Assembly (NCBI GenBank): GCA_007922225.1
Contig: ML679969.1
Coordinates: 14,133,999 to 14,197,998 of the forward strand
DNA length: 64,000 nucleotides
Direction: 5' to 3'
DNA from: Emydura subglobosa
Lineage: Eukaryota; Chordata; Testudines; Chelidae
Part shown: piece after piece, positions 22,112-33,690 of the stretch
Numbering within the stretch: the first letter of the stretch is position 1
Layout: each line of letters opens with the position of its first letter
Notes under the pieces: model-generated
The model's input: the letters and a program-made list of their open reading frames with translations, nothing else
Database searches by the model: none
What the model was told of the DNA's origin: nothing
Program-made: the position numbers and the translations under genes

Positions 22112-22908
22112 CCTGTGTGCTTTTCTAAGCAATGGCCCTCCGAGCTTTCTTGGCACAATACAATGTACCACAAAGTGAGGCCTGAAAGTGGTCCAGTGTT
22201 TTCATTTTGACAGAAGAGAAATCATAATAAAGCTGTTTGGGCCTAACAAACTCACAAGCAGCCCCAAGGGTTTCTGTGGGAATACAGGTTTGAAGAAGGG
22301 ATTGGGCCCATTGTGTCTGTTTGGTTTTAGCTGTGGGGGAGATGGGGTTTGTAAAAGTTTGGGTTTTGGACATTTTCATAATCTCAATTGTGGAAAATAG
22401 CATCTTGGATTCCCTCCGCTCACCCACTCTTGTTGTTGCTGTGTTCTAATACAGAACAGCAACAGAGAGCAAATTCTTTCCTCCGCTGTAAGTTACACAA
22501 CACAAGGACACACACAACCAAGAGGGATTCTCCAGGGCTTAGGACCCTCACCAGTGGCAAGAGGAACTCTAAAGTGCTGGTACTTATTTGAAGGAGGCCA
22601 ATGAGTACAGCTCTGAGGATGAGTCGTCGTCGAAGCAACTGTGTGACGAAGCACACATGCCATGAACTCACTTTTCAAATGTAAAGTACCTGTGGTGACC
22701 ACTTGAACACAGAGTGCCCCGAGTTGGCAAGATGTTTGCATCGTAAATAAATACTGTAGAATGACCTTTATGAGCCTAAACTTTACATCTGAAATAAGTC
22801 TGAAATACAGTAACAGCTCTTTTAAGCAGAACTTCTGGAAATTTAGAGAAGACAAATAAGGTAAAGGTAAACCCTGATGTCTTAACCTTCTTGAGTTCTT
22901 CTTCCCAG

Positions 22909-22996
22909 GTCCAGAAGAGACAGCCAACACTACTGGGTACTCCAACATCCAACTAAAGGGAGTGCCTCTTTCTCAGCAGAAAATTCTTAGTGGCAG
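22909..22996 (+). other. Exon-like segment of unknown origin
   Basis: A pyrimidine tract ending TTCTTCTTCCCAG precedes 88 bases that end at a near-perfect donor, GGCAG|GTGAGT. One + frame (starting two bases in) is open throughout and reads PEETANTTGYSNIQLKGVPL then SQQKILSG. I do not recognise it. It could be a 5' exon of an unannotated ARHGEF16 transcript, an exon of a lncRNA, or a chance pairing of splice sites. A 28-codon open frame is not significant by itself. Confidence 0.3.
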
Positions 22997-23799
22997 GTGA
23001 GTCTCTTATGTTATAAGAGGGAGGAAGTTCCATATGTTGCGAATATTTTCCCCTCGACATGATGAGCAGAGAGTTTAGTGAAATATCTAGTGATGGCAGT
23101 CAGATGTTTCAGTGGGGGCACTGGGAGCAAAAATTACTTGAAAGCAGGGTCTTTGAACTAACGACGTGCATTACAAAACTGATGAATGGTCCTTGCTTCA
23201 AAAAGTCATTCATGGTGCTCAAATGACAGTATCCAGCATACAACATAATAGCAGTTCCCCGGAGTTTGCCATATAAGGGTTTCAGTCTCAGCCGAACTCT
23301 GAGTTGAAATCCTCTGCATCTCTGTGGCAGCTGGCAACCTCTCTCCTTATTAGCCCTGGAGGGGAGTAAAAAAAAAGAAAAAACCGATTGGATAAGAAAG
23401 CTCTGATAATAGAGCGATTGTCAGGCAGGCCTTAGAGAGAGAACAGAGACATTTAAAAGAATATTGCTGACAAGTGGACTTTGTCATCCGGAAAGCACTC
23501 GATTCTCACCATAAAGTAGCAAGAAAAAGGCTCCATTTTTAGGGAGAAAAAAAATCAACAGGGGAGGAAAGAAAGAAGGTCAGGGAAAGATCTGTTCCCA
23601 GCAAAATGTATGTTATCAATCGTGTGGTGGATACATACAGTATTGTTGAGCATGGTCTGGTTTTGCTGACTTGCTGTGCCACCTGCTCTGAGTGTCAATA
23701 ACCTTATTTTCTTTAACGTACAAAACACATCCTAATAATAATTAAGCTAAATGATGCATTCTAGTGGTTGAGATCAATATTTTCTGAGTGCACAGGAGG

Positions 23800-23945
23800 A
23801 TTTTATTATTATTTTTATTATAGTACCTAAACGCGCAACAGAGCCCCACCATGCTAGATACTGAATGTACATACAGTTAGAGGCAGTCCCTGTCCCAAAG
23901 AATTTATAATCTAAAGAGACAAGACAGTCAAAAGGTGGGGAAAAG
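23800..23945 (+). repeat. Old interspersed repeat ('ctgtacaaacac' family, degraded)
   Basis: TTTTATTATTATTTTTATTA is followed by CAACAGAGCCCCACCATGCT and AGGCAGTCCCTGTCCCAAAG. This is the same motif order as the other copies in the window. Confidence 0.5.
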
Positions 23946-24024
23946 AGTGGTAGACACAGTATGCAATTATATTTATATTTGTCTATAAATGAGGTGAAAC
24001 TTCCAAAAGTGAGGGAGAGGTCAA

Positions 24025-24275
24025 GAAGATTAGAGGAAGGATGGTCTTGTGATTGAGGCCCTGGGCTGGTACTGAGAGAACTGAGTTAAATTCCTTTGTG
24101 ACCTCCAGCAAGTCTCATAGACTGCAATTCAGGAGGACAGTTAAGCATGGGCCTTTACTGTAAACACAAGTAGTATCATAGAAGTCCCAAGTGCTTTGCT
24201 CAGTTGGGGCCTTAATCTCCCCAGGCTTCAGTTTCCCATCTGTAAAATGAGGATAATAATTTTTTACCATTTCTG
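24025..24275 (+). repeat. MIR-like CORE-SINE
   Basis: It contains GGTACTGAGAGAACTGAGTT, an interrupted middle, then CTTCAGTTTCCCATCTGTAA and AATGAGGATAATAAT. The latter two are the characteristic MIR 3' half. Confidence 0.6.
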
Positions 24276-26059
24276 AGAGAATCTAGTGTTGGTGGAAGAT
24301 GCTGGACTGCAGTCCTCTACATATCCACTGTAGTGAAAGTGCAAGCGTGTCTCACACCTGCCTGCTCTTGGATACCCATATCCTGCTGTGGAGAGACAAC
24401 CAGCACATGTCAGAGGAAGGTTAGACTCATTCAATTCTTGGCCTGTCAGCTGCAAACGGGGCCAGCTGGTGCCAGGTGGTGCCCTGCACCATTGCTGACA
24501 AATAACCAAGGGGATCTGGGATCTTTAGGCCTCCCTTATGGAGGGAGCCAGCACAAAGCCCATGCACAATTTAAGTCCTCAAAATAGGGCTTAAATGGCA
24601 CTGCACAGGGAGACTTTCACCTGTGGAACACAGATGCTAACAGAACTATGTGGGCTGGAATTGTCACTAAATCTACAGTCCCACTTGCTAACTAGAGTGC
24701 TAGATGTAATCCACTTTCCATTGCTGTCCTAGCCCAGAAGACAATTTGAAAATCAGTACTTTAGTCAGCCACCTTTTAGTGTGATGGGAGAATCTCTAAA
24801 GGTGTCAGACCATATCCAAACTATCTGAACTGTATAGAAAAGGCAGTCTGTCTTGTGAGATTTCTAGTCCCTTCTTGCTTGCGGCTGGACTGGAAATACT
24901 TATGGAAACAACTTCTCTTGTGCGATTTCAAGTGCAGAAATTAAATATATGAATAATTAGATCTGGCTGAGTCACAATGTCTGAAGGGTGAGCCAAACTT
25001 TTCTGAAATTTGGGATGGCGGGAGATGTGTTTTTGGTTTGGCCTAGTGCAAAGAAGGGAGACAGCTGCAAAATTTGGTTCTGGACCTGAATATTTCCACA
25101 CGCAAGGCTATTCAGTGCAAGGGATTTGGACTGGGCCCATTTCTAAAACTATTTTTAAGCAACACACGGTTCTAATCAACATCTTGATCCCCCTAATCCC
25201 ATTAGTAGCTTGATCTAGCTTCTTCCTTGCTTTTGCCCTTGGCAACAATGGCATTTCTGGATGCCAGCATCATAGCTCTTCTACCGGTAGAGAGATGGGC
25301 TGAAGAACCAGCCTTAGAAATGTTAACAGATGTGCCCTGTTCATCCATCTCCCTGCCCCCAACCACCATCACCAAACAGAGTGAAGACAAAGTTTCTGTC
25401 AACAGACTTGCTAATAGCTCACTGTATCATGATAAGGTCACTGCAGAGAGATTTCTTGGAGAGAGCCCAAAGAGGGAAGATGCCCATATGAACACTGGCA
25501 CTATGTAATAGGTCAGGAAAATAATGAAGAAAAAGATCTGCAATGAAAAGCTCAATTATTGTGGGTATGATAACGCCCACGTCTAATTCCATTCCAGTGC
25601 AATCCTCAAAGGCAAGGAAAATGCTCCTTATTACATCAGCTTGTGTCCATGGACAGCAGAGCCAAGACCCCCAAATTGACGATGTCAGTAACCAGTGATG
25701 AAGGGAACTTCTAAAGATCCTGAAACCTAGATGCGGAGGTGACCCATGCTGGAGATGCTAATACAGATGTCCCACATTCGCCAGTGTAGGAACTGGAGTT
25801 TATCCTTAGATTCTAGGATTTCTTTCTCCCAAGCCTGGGCAAAATGATAAGCACTGAGATTTGTTTGTTTAAAAAAATCTTTGTTGTTTTTTTAACAAAA
25901 AATGGCGCTCAGTTAGGGGTTTTGGGTGAAAGTGCAGATCAGCTCTTATATAATCCAGACCAGTCAACTCAGATGTAGAAGCAACAGGCAGAAAATGCAG
26001 AGAAACCAGCTACAGATGACTGCACTAGGAAAGTGTAACTGGGTTTTAGTGTTTGCAAT

Positions 26060-26465
26060 GGTGGTGTAGCTGTTAGTCCTAGGATATTAGAGAGACAATT
26101 GGGGGACGTAATATATTTTATTGGACCAATGTCTGTTGATGAGAGAGATTATCTTCCAAGTTACTCAGAGTTCTTCTTCAGTGTTAGAGGGATTTAGTGA
26201 CAGGCTTGTGATACAACAGTTATATAGACAGAAACAATGCTGTTAGGATGGGCCAGAAGGAAGGTGCGTGGGAAAAAGGTGCGGAACCAAGGGTTAGAGA
26301 TGAGTAGGATTCCAAGTTGGTTTTTCATTTCTACCAGGCACCATGCTCGTCCATGGATAAGCAGGAATTGATCCTTCTGAACTGTGAGGATCTCTATGAA
26401 ACTCATAGTGAAACTGTGGTTAGATCTGTGCTTGTTTAAAGGGTACACTAGGCATTCTTGTACCC
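26060..26465. repeat. Turtle/crocodilian-type interspersed repeat
   Basis: It has CTAGGATATTAGAGAGACAA, then ATATATTTTATTGGACCAAT, GAGAGATTATCTTCCAAGTT and GAGTTCTTCTTCAGTG in the order seen in a repeat very common in turtles and crocodilians. I cannot assign the superfamily. Confidence 0.5.
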
Positions 26466-29400
26466 ATGATTCAGTAGCACTACTTCTGTACTAATGTTAG
26501 CAACAGCTCAAGCACTGCCTTATCACGACATGGTGAGAAAGCCCACAGTACCTAGTCTGCAAGAGTGACTTCACCATGGCTAGCACTAGTGGAGCTGTGC
26601 TAGTGCTGGAAAAAGAGCCCATGATTTCCCAGCTCTGGCAAGGCCTCAGCGAGTGCTTAAAAGCCAGAGTGGTGGTGTGCAAAATGAGTTTGACTGCATC
26701 TCCATGTGCCTGCCTGGCTTCAGAAAGGGGAATTTGTCCCAGACCGTCTGCGTGTAGCTATATCACTGTGTGCCACTAGAGAGCAGTTTATCATTACATT
26801 TCAGTCTCTCCCTCTGCGCTCTGGGAAGGCATTCCTGAATTCTTAATGCATTTGACAGGGTATTACTCCAGGGAACCTCAGAATTAAAGTCTCTTTTCCC
26901 CTCTTATGGTGATTAAAAGATGACCCCTGATCAGAAGCAGAGGCACAGGGCAACAGTGGCTTTTTAAGAAGGAAGAGTCTGCACACCTGTGACTGGTCAG
27001 TTCACTCCCAACAAGGCTGCACTGGTGGGAAGGAATAAATTATATCCAAGATGGGCTTTGTATCAGACACTGAGAAACTATGTTCCATTCTGGATGGAAG
27101 AAAGAGGAAACTGACACAGGTGCCCCTATTGTGCTACAGACCACTGCTGGAAGGTGCCCCAGGCAGGATCCCTAATGACAGGCAATTTATAAATATTTTG
27201 GGCCATCCACCAGGAGCCAGAAATATAAAATGCAGCAACCAAGGGAGAAGAGCACTGTCATTCAGCACACCCGACAGTGACTGATGCCTCCAATGCTAGC
27301 AGAAAACCTGATAATACTGACAACTTCTCCCTTCCCCAAACAGGCTCACTGAGCCCTGCCAGCTCCCCACTTTTCATTTTTCACCCACTCTTCAGGCCCT
27401 CTGTAACTACATAGTTCTACCTGGCCAACAAGGGGCTGAGGCAGAAGGCTGGAAAGCCCTCTCTTCCCCCAGCCTTGGCCTTTCCCTTACAGCATCCCAG
27501 AAATCTGGAGGGAGGATGCTTTGGATCCTGTATGTCAGGAGTCTCAAGTGGAATTAATGGGCATGGACAAGCTCCTGGCCATGATCTGCATGTTAATTCA
27601 CATTATGGTATCCAAACCCCCTTACAGATGATTCCTGCCCTCAGAAGGAGAAGGGAGAGTTGCTCATGTTGAACATAAGGACATGCAGCAGTACCGTTCC
27701 TGAAGCGTATCTCTGGAGGGGAGGAAGACATTATGCTGATGTGTGCCTGTATCTAGGTGCCTCCCAGCCCTTTCCATAATCAAGCAGAGTTATTTGGCGG
27801 GAGAGAGAGAGAATGTGTGCTTGCTCATGCAGTGGGCATGATCCCTTGAGTAGGTCATGCTAAAACAAAAGCACATATAGTGGGCACAGACTTTCTGGAA
27901 ACATTTGCCTGGGGACGTTGTAGTGAGAAATTATTAAAAAGTGGTTTCAAGGCCAACAAGGGATCCCAAGTAGGAAATGTTAACAACAGATAAATGTTTC
28001 ATGGAGTCACAATCTGATCACTTGGCCCCCATCCATGAATGTCCTGGTTCCTCAGTTAACTGGTGCCAATATAAGCCCATGTCCTGCATGAGGATTTGCT
28101 AGTGCAGAGCTCTGCGTGTTGAGTCCCATTGAAATCACTGGGGTCCACCAGGCCCCCAAAGAAACCTTTTCTGCCTATTTATTTATCCACACTAACTTGT
28201 GCTAGTGGCTGATACTTGGATATTGGCTAGAGTGAAACATACAAACACAGCTCTTCTATGCAAAAGGTCCTATCCAGCAAAGCAGCTGCTCCATTAACCT
28301 ATCTGGGAGGCAACCCAGTGCACCCAGCATGCTGCTATTTCACTGTAATAAAGTGTTGAAAATAATGACATGCCTCAAGCCCAGGCAAGAGCAAATTATA
28401 CTGCATGTGCCTGTGTGCGTAAGCATATGCACAAACATGTAATTATAATGAGCCAGAGCAATTACGCCTTTGAAGTACTAGCTCCGTTTAGTCCAACTTT
28501 ACTCCAGACTAAGAGCCGGAGAAGGCAAACACACACAGGAGGAGTGCATGAGCCTATGCCCATGCTTTAAGTTGAGCTTATCTGTAAGAATCAAGGTAGG
28601 CTCACCAAGAACTTACCTCGCACCCCATGGAAACCAAAGGGTCAGCGCACTGTAATAAAATTGGGCTAATGGCCTAAATACGCAGCACCTGCTGTCTCCT
28701 GAAATCTCTGCAATACAAACCTTGGAACAGCAGAACACAGCCTTACACAAGCTACTGCTTGCTGTGCAGGCATGTAGGCAGGGGGGAGTTTGCAGGTACT
28801 TCAACCAAAAAAAACCCTCTTGGAACCTGATACTCCCCTGCACCTTGTTTTGTCCTTCACATCTGTGCAAAAGCAGGTCCTCAATGCGCTCAGATCGGCA
28901 TGCTCCATTCATTACTAGTAGTGGTGGTTATGATTTACACGCACTTGCACACGGTGCAGGGCACTGGGATGGAGCTCAGATAGTGCATTACAGTGTGGCT
29001 GCTAGCAATGAGATCAGACCATGATTTAATCTTACACATCATTCACTTATTTTTGATACTGACAGCTGAAACTTAAACACTGACCCAATGTTTAAACAGC
29101 CCAAGACAGAGCTGTTGCCTTTATTTTCATGAGAGACAAAGCCATGTTCTCCCCTATGCTCAAAAATGGCTTATGAGATTCTGCTGGAATTTCTTCCAAA
29201 ATTATACTTAAAAAACCAATTGCAGGACTTCTTTAGAGAGTCCTCGGCTCTGCGCTGCATTCTGGGGGCTAAGCAGGTTCCTTCAGGAGGGCATCCTTTT
29301 AAATGAGTACACTGCAGCCCTGTTGGTGAGGTAGATGCAAAAGGCTGGTGCTGACCCAAGATGTAAGAGGATCGTGCCCTGAACACTTGCCCGGGTAAAC

Positions 29401-29489
29401 TGTGGAGTCAACCCCACCTGTCAGAAATCACCAGACTGGCTGAAAAATCATGACATTTTTCCCTCCTCAGAAATACATTTGAGTTCTGT

Positions 29490-30720
29490 CTTTGCCTTCT
29501 GCTTTCCGAGCCTTCGGGGCCATTCCCCAGCTTTTTTCCAAGCAAGAGAGTTACTTTTTGGAGGGGGAAACCCTAAAGCTGAGAGTCAGGGCCAGAGGTC
29601 CTGAGCTGGCTACCCCCACCGGCTGTTGGCCGACCCCAGCTCATCTCCCTGGGAGCAGCGCTTCATTTGGGGACTGCCAGGACTTGCCCCACGGAGAGCC
29701 GGCAGCTCCAGGCTGGGCGGTTCAGAGCCCCGGCGCCTCTGTCCTGGCAGGTGAAGAGCAGGGAGCCCGCAGCGAGTCACCCGGGGCGCCTTGGCTGGGG
29801 CACGGCAGGGAGCCCCGCTCCTGGGGGACTGGGCCAGGGCAATCCCCCCCTGCGAGCTGCCCATGGGGCGGCTGAGCAGCCGGGCCCGCCCGAGGGCGCA
29901 GGTAGCCGAGGCCTAACCTGCGCTAGGCCCCACCCGCCAGGCGGGCTGGGCTGGGCTGGGCGTGCCGCGCCGGGGTGGGGCCGGGCTCTGCCGAGCGGGG
30001 CCGGGCGCCGGCTTTTCCCTGCCTGGCCTGGCCAGCGGCGGCGCCCTGCCTCCCTCCGCCTGCAGCCCGCCGCGCTCTGCCCCTGCCCCTGCCCCGGACA
30101 CTCACGCATCTGCCCGCCGGCGGGGCGGCAATGGCGGTTCCCGGTGTGGCCGCTGACTGACCGACCGACCTAGTGCCGGGGGCGGTCCGGGCTCGCTGGC
30201 CGCGGAGGTAGGACGGGGATCGGGGACGCAGCGAAGGGCTGGGGGCGGCTCCCTGGACTCTGCGGGGTCCGGCTTCCTTCCCGGGGCTCCCGGTCCGTCC
30301 GTTCCCCCATGGGACCCAGACGGGGCCGGCTGCTGGTACCGAGCAGTGCACGCCCCCCCCGCCCATATACTGCCCTCTCCCCCAGCCAGGTGGGGCAGGG
30401 CGCCGGGCGCTCCGCGCTGCCACCCCCTCTCCAGGTCCGGCCGTTCGCACGGGCCCTGGGGGCTCAGCCCCGGGCGGGGGGTGGCACGGTGGCTTCGTCC
30501 GGCCGGATGATTGGGGGGCCCAAGACACGCCAACCAGCGGGGGCTCCGCAGAGCTGGGCCCTTCAGTCAGTCCTCCCGGCCGCTGGCTCGACTGGCTCCC
30601 TGGGGGGCTGAGAGGGGCCCCAGCACTGCACTGGCACAGAGGAGCTCTCCCCCTCCTCCCCCCCCGCTCTGCCAGCCTGCCTCTTGGCTGGGGGGAGCGA
30701 CATGGTGCCCCTAGCCGTGT
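29490..30720. promoter_or_regulatory. CpG island, presumed ARHGEF16 promoter
   Basis: GC and CpG content rise sharply here compared with the flanking 40-45% GC sequence. The densest part is about 29700-30500. It contains GC-box-like GGGGCGG and CCCCGCCC runs and no clear TATA box. It sits just upstream of a GC-rich segment ending in a consensus donor at 30208. This is the expected layout of a broad CpG-island promoter. All long open frames inside it, including the 337-residue minus-strand one, are attributed to GC bias. Confidence 0.7.
30050..30207 (+). other. ARHGEF16: Probable ARHGEF16 exon 1 (non-coding; start uncertain)
   Basis: The donor CGCGGAG|GTAGGA at 30208 is the best splice site in the CpG island. 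It would join to the acceptor at 39919, giving a 5' UTR that continues for 26 bases in exon 2 before the ATG. The transcription start is not determined. The short tandem CTGACTGACCGACCGACC is at about 30152-30169. Confidence 0.45.
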
Positions 30721-30929
30721 GCATGGCGTGGGACCCTTGGCAGAGGTGGGCAGTTTGCCCTGGCACCCCCGTTTGAGGGCGCCCCACGCAGGGTCACAGC
30801 ACCACGCCCTGCCATTTGGTGCAGGTGGGGATGCCAGGCCAAACCAGAGTGATACTTTGACCCCTGGATGTGAGACAGGTTCTGGGCGTACCATGTTAAA
30901 AATGTCCCTGACTGCCTCTGCCAGCGGAT

Positions 30930-31125
30930 AGTGCATTGCACAGGGACTCCGGAGACCTGGATTCTATTTTTGGTTCTGCCACTGGTTTGCTGGGTGGCTT
31001 TAGGCAAAGTCCCTTTGTGTCTCTGCCCCAGTTTCCCTGTCTCTAAAATGGAGATAATGATACCGACCTTTCAAAGAGATACATGGATGAAAAGTGCTAT
31101 ATAAGAGGAAGGGGTGATTATTGTT
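30930..31125 (+). repeat. MIR-like CORE-SINE, well preserved
   Basis: The motifs appear in order: ACTCCGGAGACCTGGATTCT, GGTTCTGCCACTGGTTTGCT, CCCAGTTTCCCTGTCTCTAA, AAATGGAGATAATGATACC and the tail GATGAAAAGTGCTATATAAG, followed by ATTATTGTTATT. Confidence 0.7.
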
Positions 31126-31791
31126 ATTTTACTACTTTACCTGGTGGTTCATACACAATATTTGCTCTGTGACACCTGAGTCACTCATCGGCGCTGAGAA
31201 CTCGGATCGTGAGCTTCGGTGACGTGAAAGTGTAGCTGTTTGGGGTAGTTGATGAGTAATGGTCACCTGCAGTTCTCCAATGCTATCATGTTTTGATTTA
31301 AGACTAGTTGTGGTGTGTAGCTGTGGCACTTTGTATTACCATTGTGTTCCGATTCCTGTGTTGTATGTGAAGTCTCTGCATCCTAAGAATAACTTTGTGT
31401 AAAACTTCAAAGCTCCTGGTTCCTTACCCATAGCCACAAAACCGGGAGGGGGTGGGGGAACTGCTAGAGAACCATGTGCTAAAATCTTTAGCAAAGCTCT
31501 TTGGGTGTTTTTATGGCTGTGTTTTTGTAGAGAGCATCAGCTCAGATTTTTGCAGAGCTCTGCTCAGTAATTACTTGAACAATATCCCATTCTCAGCATG
31601 GTCTGTTTCTTGACCTCTGGGAACAGCAGCATGGAGAGATGCAGTGTCTGTCTATATTAAGATGATAGTCTGACCTCTTGACTCCCTTCCTGGAACATCT
31701 ACTGAACTCCATGAGTGATGAGTAATTTGAGAGAGATTCGGTTCGGTTCGCTGTTCAGGATGCAGTGGTGGTTGAATGTCAGTCTCTAGCT

Positions 31792-31983
31792 CAGGGATAG
31801 TCAATTATTTTTTGTCATGATCCAAATTTCTTGGTCAAGGTATAATCAAGGTCCAGACTCCAGAGAAAATAATAATAATAATAATGATGATGCTGATGAT
31901 AAGTAAATAAAAAGATTTGGGGTTAATTCAAAAGCATCTGGCAGTCTGGATTTGGTCTGCGATCTGCCTATTGACAACCTCTG
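31792..31983. mobile_element. hAT-type MITE with terminal inverted repeats
   Basis: The left end CAGGGATAGTCAATTATTTT mirrors the right end CTATTGACAACCTCTG. The flanking 8-mers CTCTAGCT (31784-31791) and GTCTTGCT (31984-31991) match at 6 of 8 positions, consistent with a diverged hAT target duplication. An AAT/GAT microsatellite lies inside at 31869-31903. Confidence 0.6.
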
Positions 31984-32179
31984 GTCTTGCTTTTTCAGCA
32001 GCATATATAGAATGGAAATCCTGGCCTACACATAGTTTTTGTACCAATAGAACTATTTTGGTTAGGGATGTAAGTTTTATTTTTAATAGAGTAGTTACAC
32101 TGACCTCTATTATGGACACAATTCTGTTCGTGTTATGCTGTTTTATACCAGTAAAGCATATTCCCCTTCCTGTTTGGGA

Positions 32180-32450
32180 GTAGCTATAATTAAGGATAAG
32201 GATTATGTCAAGGAAATCATGGATTCCATGATTTCCAGAGATCTCCGTGGCATTTTCTGCTTCAGCTTCAGACTGGTGGGGCCGGAGCTGTCAGCCGGCA
32301 GGGGCCCCCGCAGCTCTGAGCCCCTGCCACCAGCAGGGGACAGCTCCGAGCCCCCACCACCTGTGGAGGCCCCTCGGACCCAGAGCTCCCAGCCGCCAGC
32401 CCCGCCTGATGTAGCTATCTGGCTCAATCAACTTCATGTGAAAGTGTAGT
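32180..32450. repeat. Composite GC-rich interspersed repeat
   Basis: It begins with a small palindrome around ATCATGGATTCCATGAT, followed by proline/serine-coding-like GC-rich sequence with repeated AGCTC, CCCC and GAGCCCC words. Similar sequence is common in turtle genomes. The open frames through it are not considered genes. Confidence 0.45.
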
Positions 32451-32599
32451 TGCTGCTCTATACCAGCCATATGAAAGAAGAAGAGCGTCCCCGCTATGAG
32501 GTTGTTCTTGCAGTGCCTAGCCCACGCTTTGTTATAGTGATGGTGTAATAGACCTGGCTCTTCTGTTAGCGTCTTTCCAGCAGAGGAGGATCTCAGGAG

Positions 32600-32790
32600 C
32601 ACTATACAAGCATTGAGCATGTAACCTCACAACATCTCTAATTGTCTGTGTGGTGGGGGTAGAACACCCACTTTGCAGTGGGGAAACAGAGGCACAGAGC
32701 ACTTGAACAACAGGCCCAAGATCACGCATGAGCCAGTGACAGAGTTGGGACTAGAATTTAGGAGTCCTGGCACCCAGTGTGTTGCTGGAA
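32600..32790 (+). repeat. Old interspersed repeat
   Basis: It contains GGGAAACAGAGGCACAGAGC, CAAGATCACGCATGAGCCAG and AGTTGGGACTAGAATTTAGG. This is the order seen in a widespread amniote repeat; class not assigned. Confidence 0.45.
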
Positions 32791-33594
32791 CAATGAGATT
32801 CACCGTCTCCTTAAAAGTCAGCAAACTGCTCCTAACCAGTCCAGCACGCAGCTTTTCCATAGAGCCTGCACCTGGCTAATGATCACTTGCCCAACAGGTT
32901 CCCCTTGCACTGTGAAACCAAACACTGTCTCAAGTTTGCATTCAGAATCCTAGAAGATTAGGGTTGAAAGGGACCTCAATGCTAAAATCAAATCTAAAAA
33001 TACACACTGAATAAATTGCCACCCAGCTATTGGGAAATAACACCCAGGAGCCAACACGGCTGCTGAAACCTGTCAGGGACTTTCTTGGAATGACAAAATA
33101 AATAAATAGACTATCTGGCTGGAGGCAGGTTATGGGAAACCTCCCCACCCTTGCCTCAACTGCATTTATTATTAGTAACTGTTCCTGAACAATATTTGTA
33201 TTTAATTTCTGTGGCCAGTCAGGGCACATTCAGAAGAGTCTCATTTTGAGCACTGATGAAATAATGACATTCACATTAAAGAGTTTTTATATACTAATTA
33301 ATAACAAGGCAAGAAAAAGCATGAGGAGCTTTGTGACCTAGGAAGCACTGATCCATAAAGATATGTGATCCTCCGACTGGGCTGAGAAATAATGGCAAAA
33401 AGAATACACTAAACTATTCCCTCTTAATTTCCCAATCAGGCCAATAGTTTCCAAAAGGGCTAGTGATTTTGGATACCCAGCCAAGGCACCGTAAAGGGGT
33501 CTGGATTTCAGAAGGCATTGAGCACTCTGAAGATTAGGTCCCTTTCAGGTGTCTTGGGCTGGGCACCTAAAATCACTAGTTTCTCTTGTAAGTC

Positions 33595-33690
33595 TTCACC
33601 TCCATCTCTTAGATTGTAAGCTCTTTGAGGCAGGGATTGTCTTTGCTTTGTTTTCCTTTACAGCACCAAGCTCTTGATTGGAATAAACTA
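33595..33690 (-). repeat. Reversed tail of an old interspersed repeat
   Basis: TTAGATTGTAAGCTCTTTGA, GGCAGGGATTGTCTTTG and CAGCACCAAGC are the reverse-strand version of the 'gacagtccctgccc..agcttacaatct' family seen elsewhere in the window. Confidence 0.5.

Larger units (their letters stand above)
15677..22130 (+). other. PRDM16: Probable PRDM16 3' UTR
   Basis: The stretch after the PRDM16 stop has no convincing coding region. It runs AT-rich to AATAAA at 22106, with a GT/T-rich segment just after it. Human PRDM16 also has a 3' UTR of several kb, which is why I extend it this far. The first half contains old repeats (16148-16203, and a diverged stretch around 17020-17300). The second half, from about 20750, is AT-rich and lacks recognisable repeats, as expected for a conserved terminal UTR. 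The 3' end is inferred; an earlier AATAAA at 15808 could give a short form. Confidence 0.6.
22131..29490. other. Intergenic region between PRDM16 and ARHGEF16
   Basis: No gene is recognised here. Supported contents are an exon-like segment (22909-22996), an old repeat (23800-23945), a MIR-like SINE (24025-24275) and a turtle-type interspersed repeat (26060-26465). The open frames here, such as 25227-25508, show no family resemblance or splice context. Regulatory elements of either gene could lie here but cannot be identified by eye. Confidence 0.7.

Noticed and set aside
22493..22948. 151-residue minus-strand open frame
   Set aside because: No family motif and no promoter or poly(A) context. 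It overlaps the + strand exon-like segment only by chance.
25227..25508. 93-residue + open frame in intergenic DNA
   Set aside because: No recognisable domain or splice context; length is within chance for AT/GC-balanced vertebrate DNA.
29492..30173. + strand open frames in the CpG island (127 and 168 residues)
   Set aside because: Composition follows GC bias. No recognisable domain. They overlap the presumed promoter and non-coding exon 1.
29923..30936. 337-residue minus-strand open frame across the CpG island
   Set aside because: It is rich in Pro, Ala, Arg and Gly, as expected from GC-rich DNA lacking stop codons. It has no family motif, and overlapping frames on both strands are equally open.
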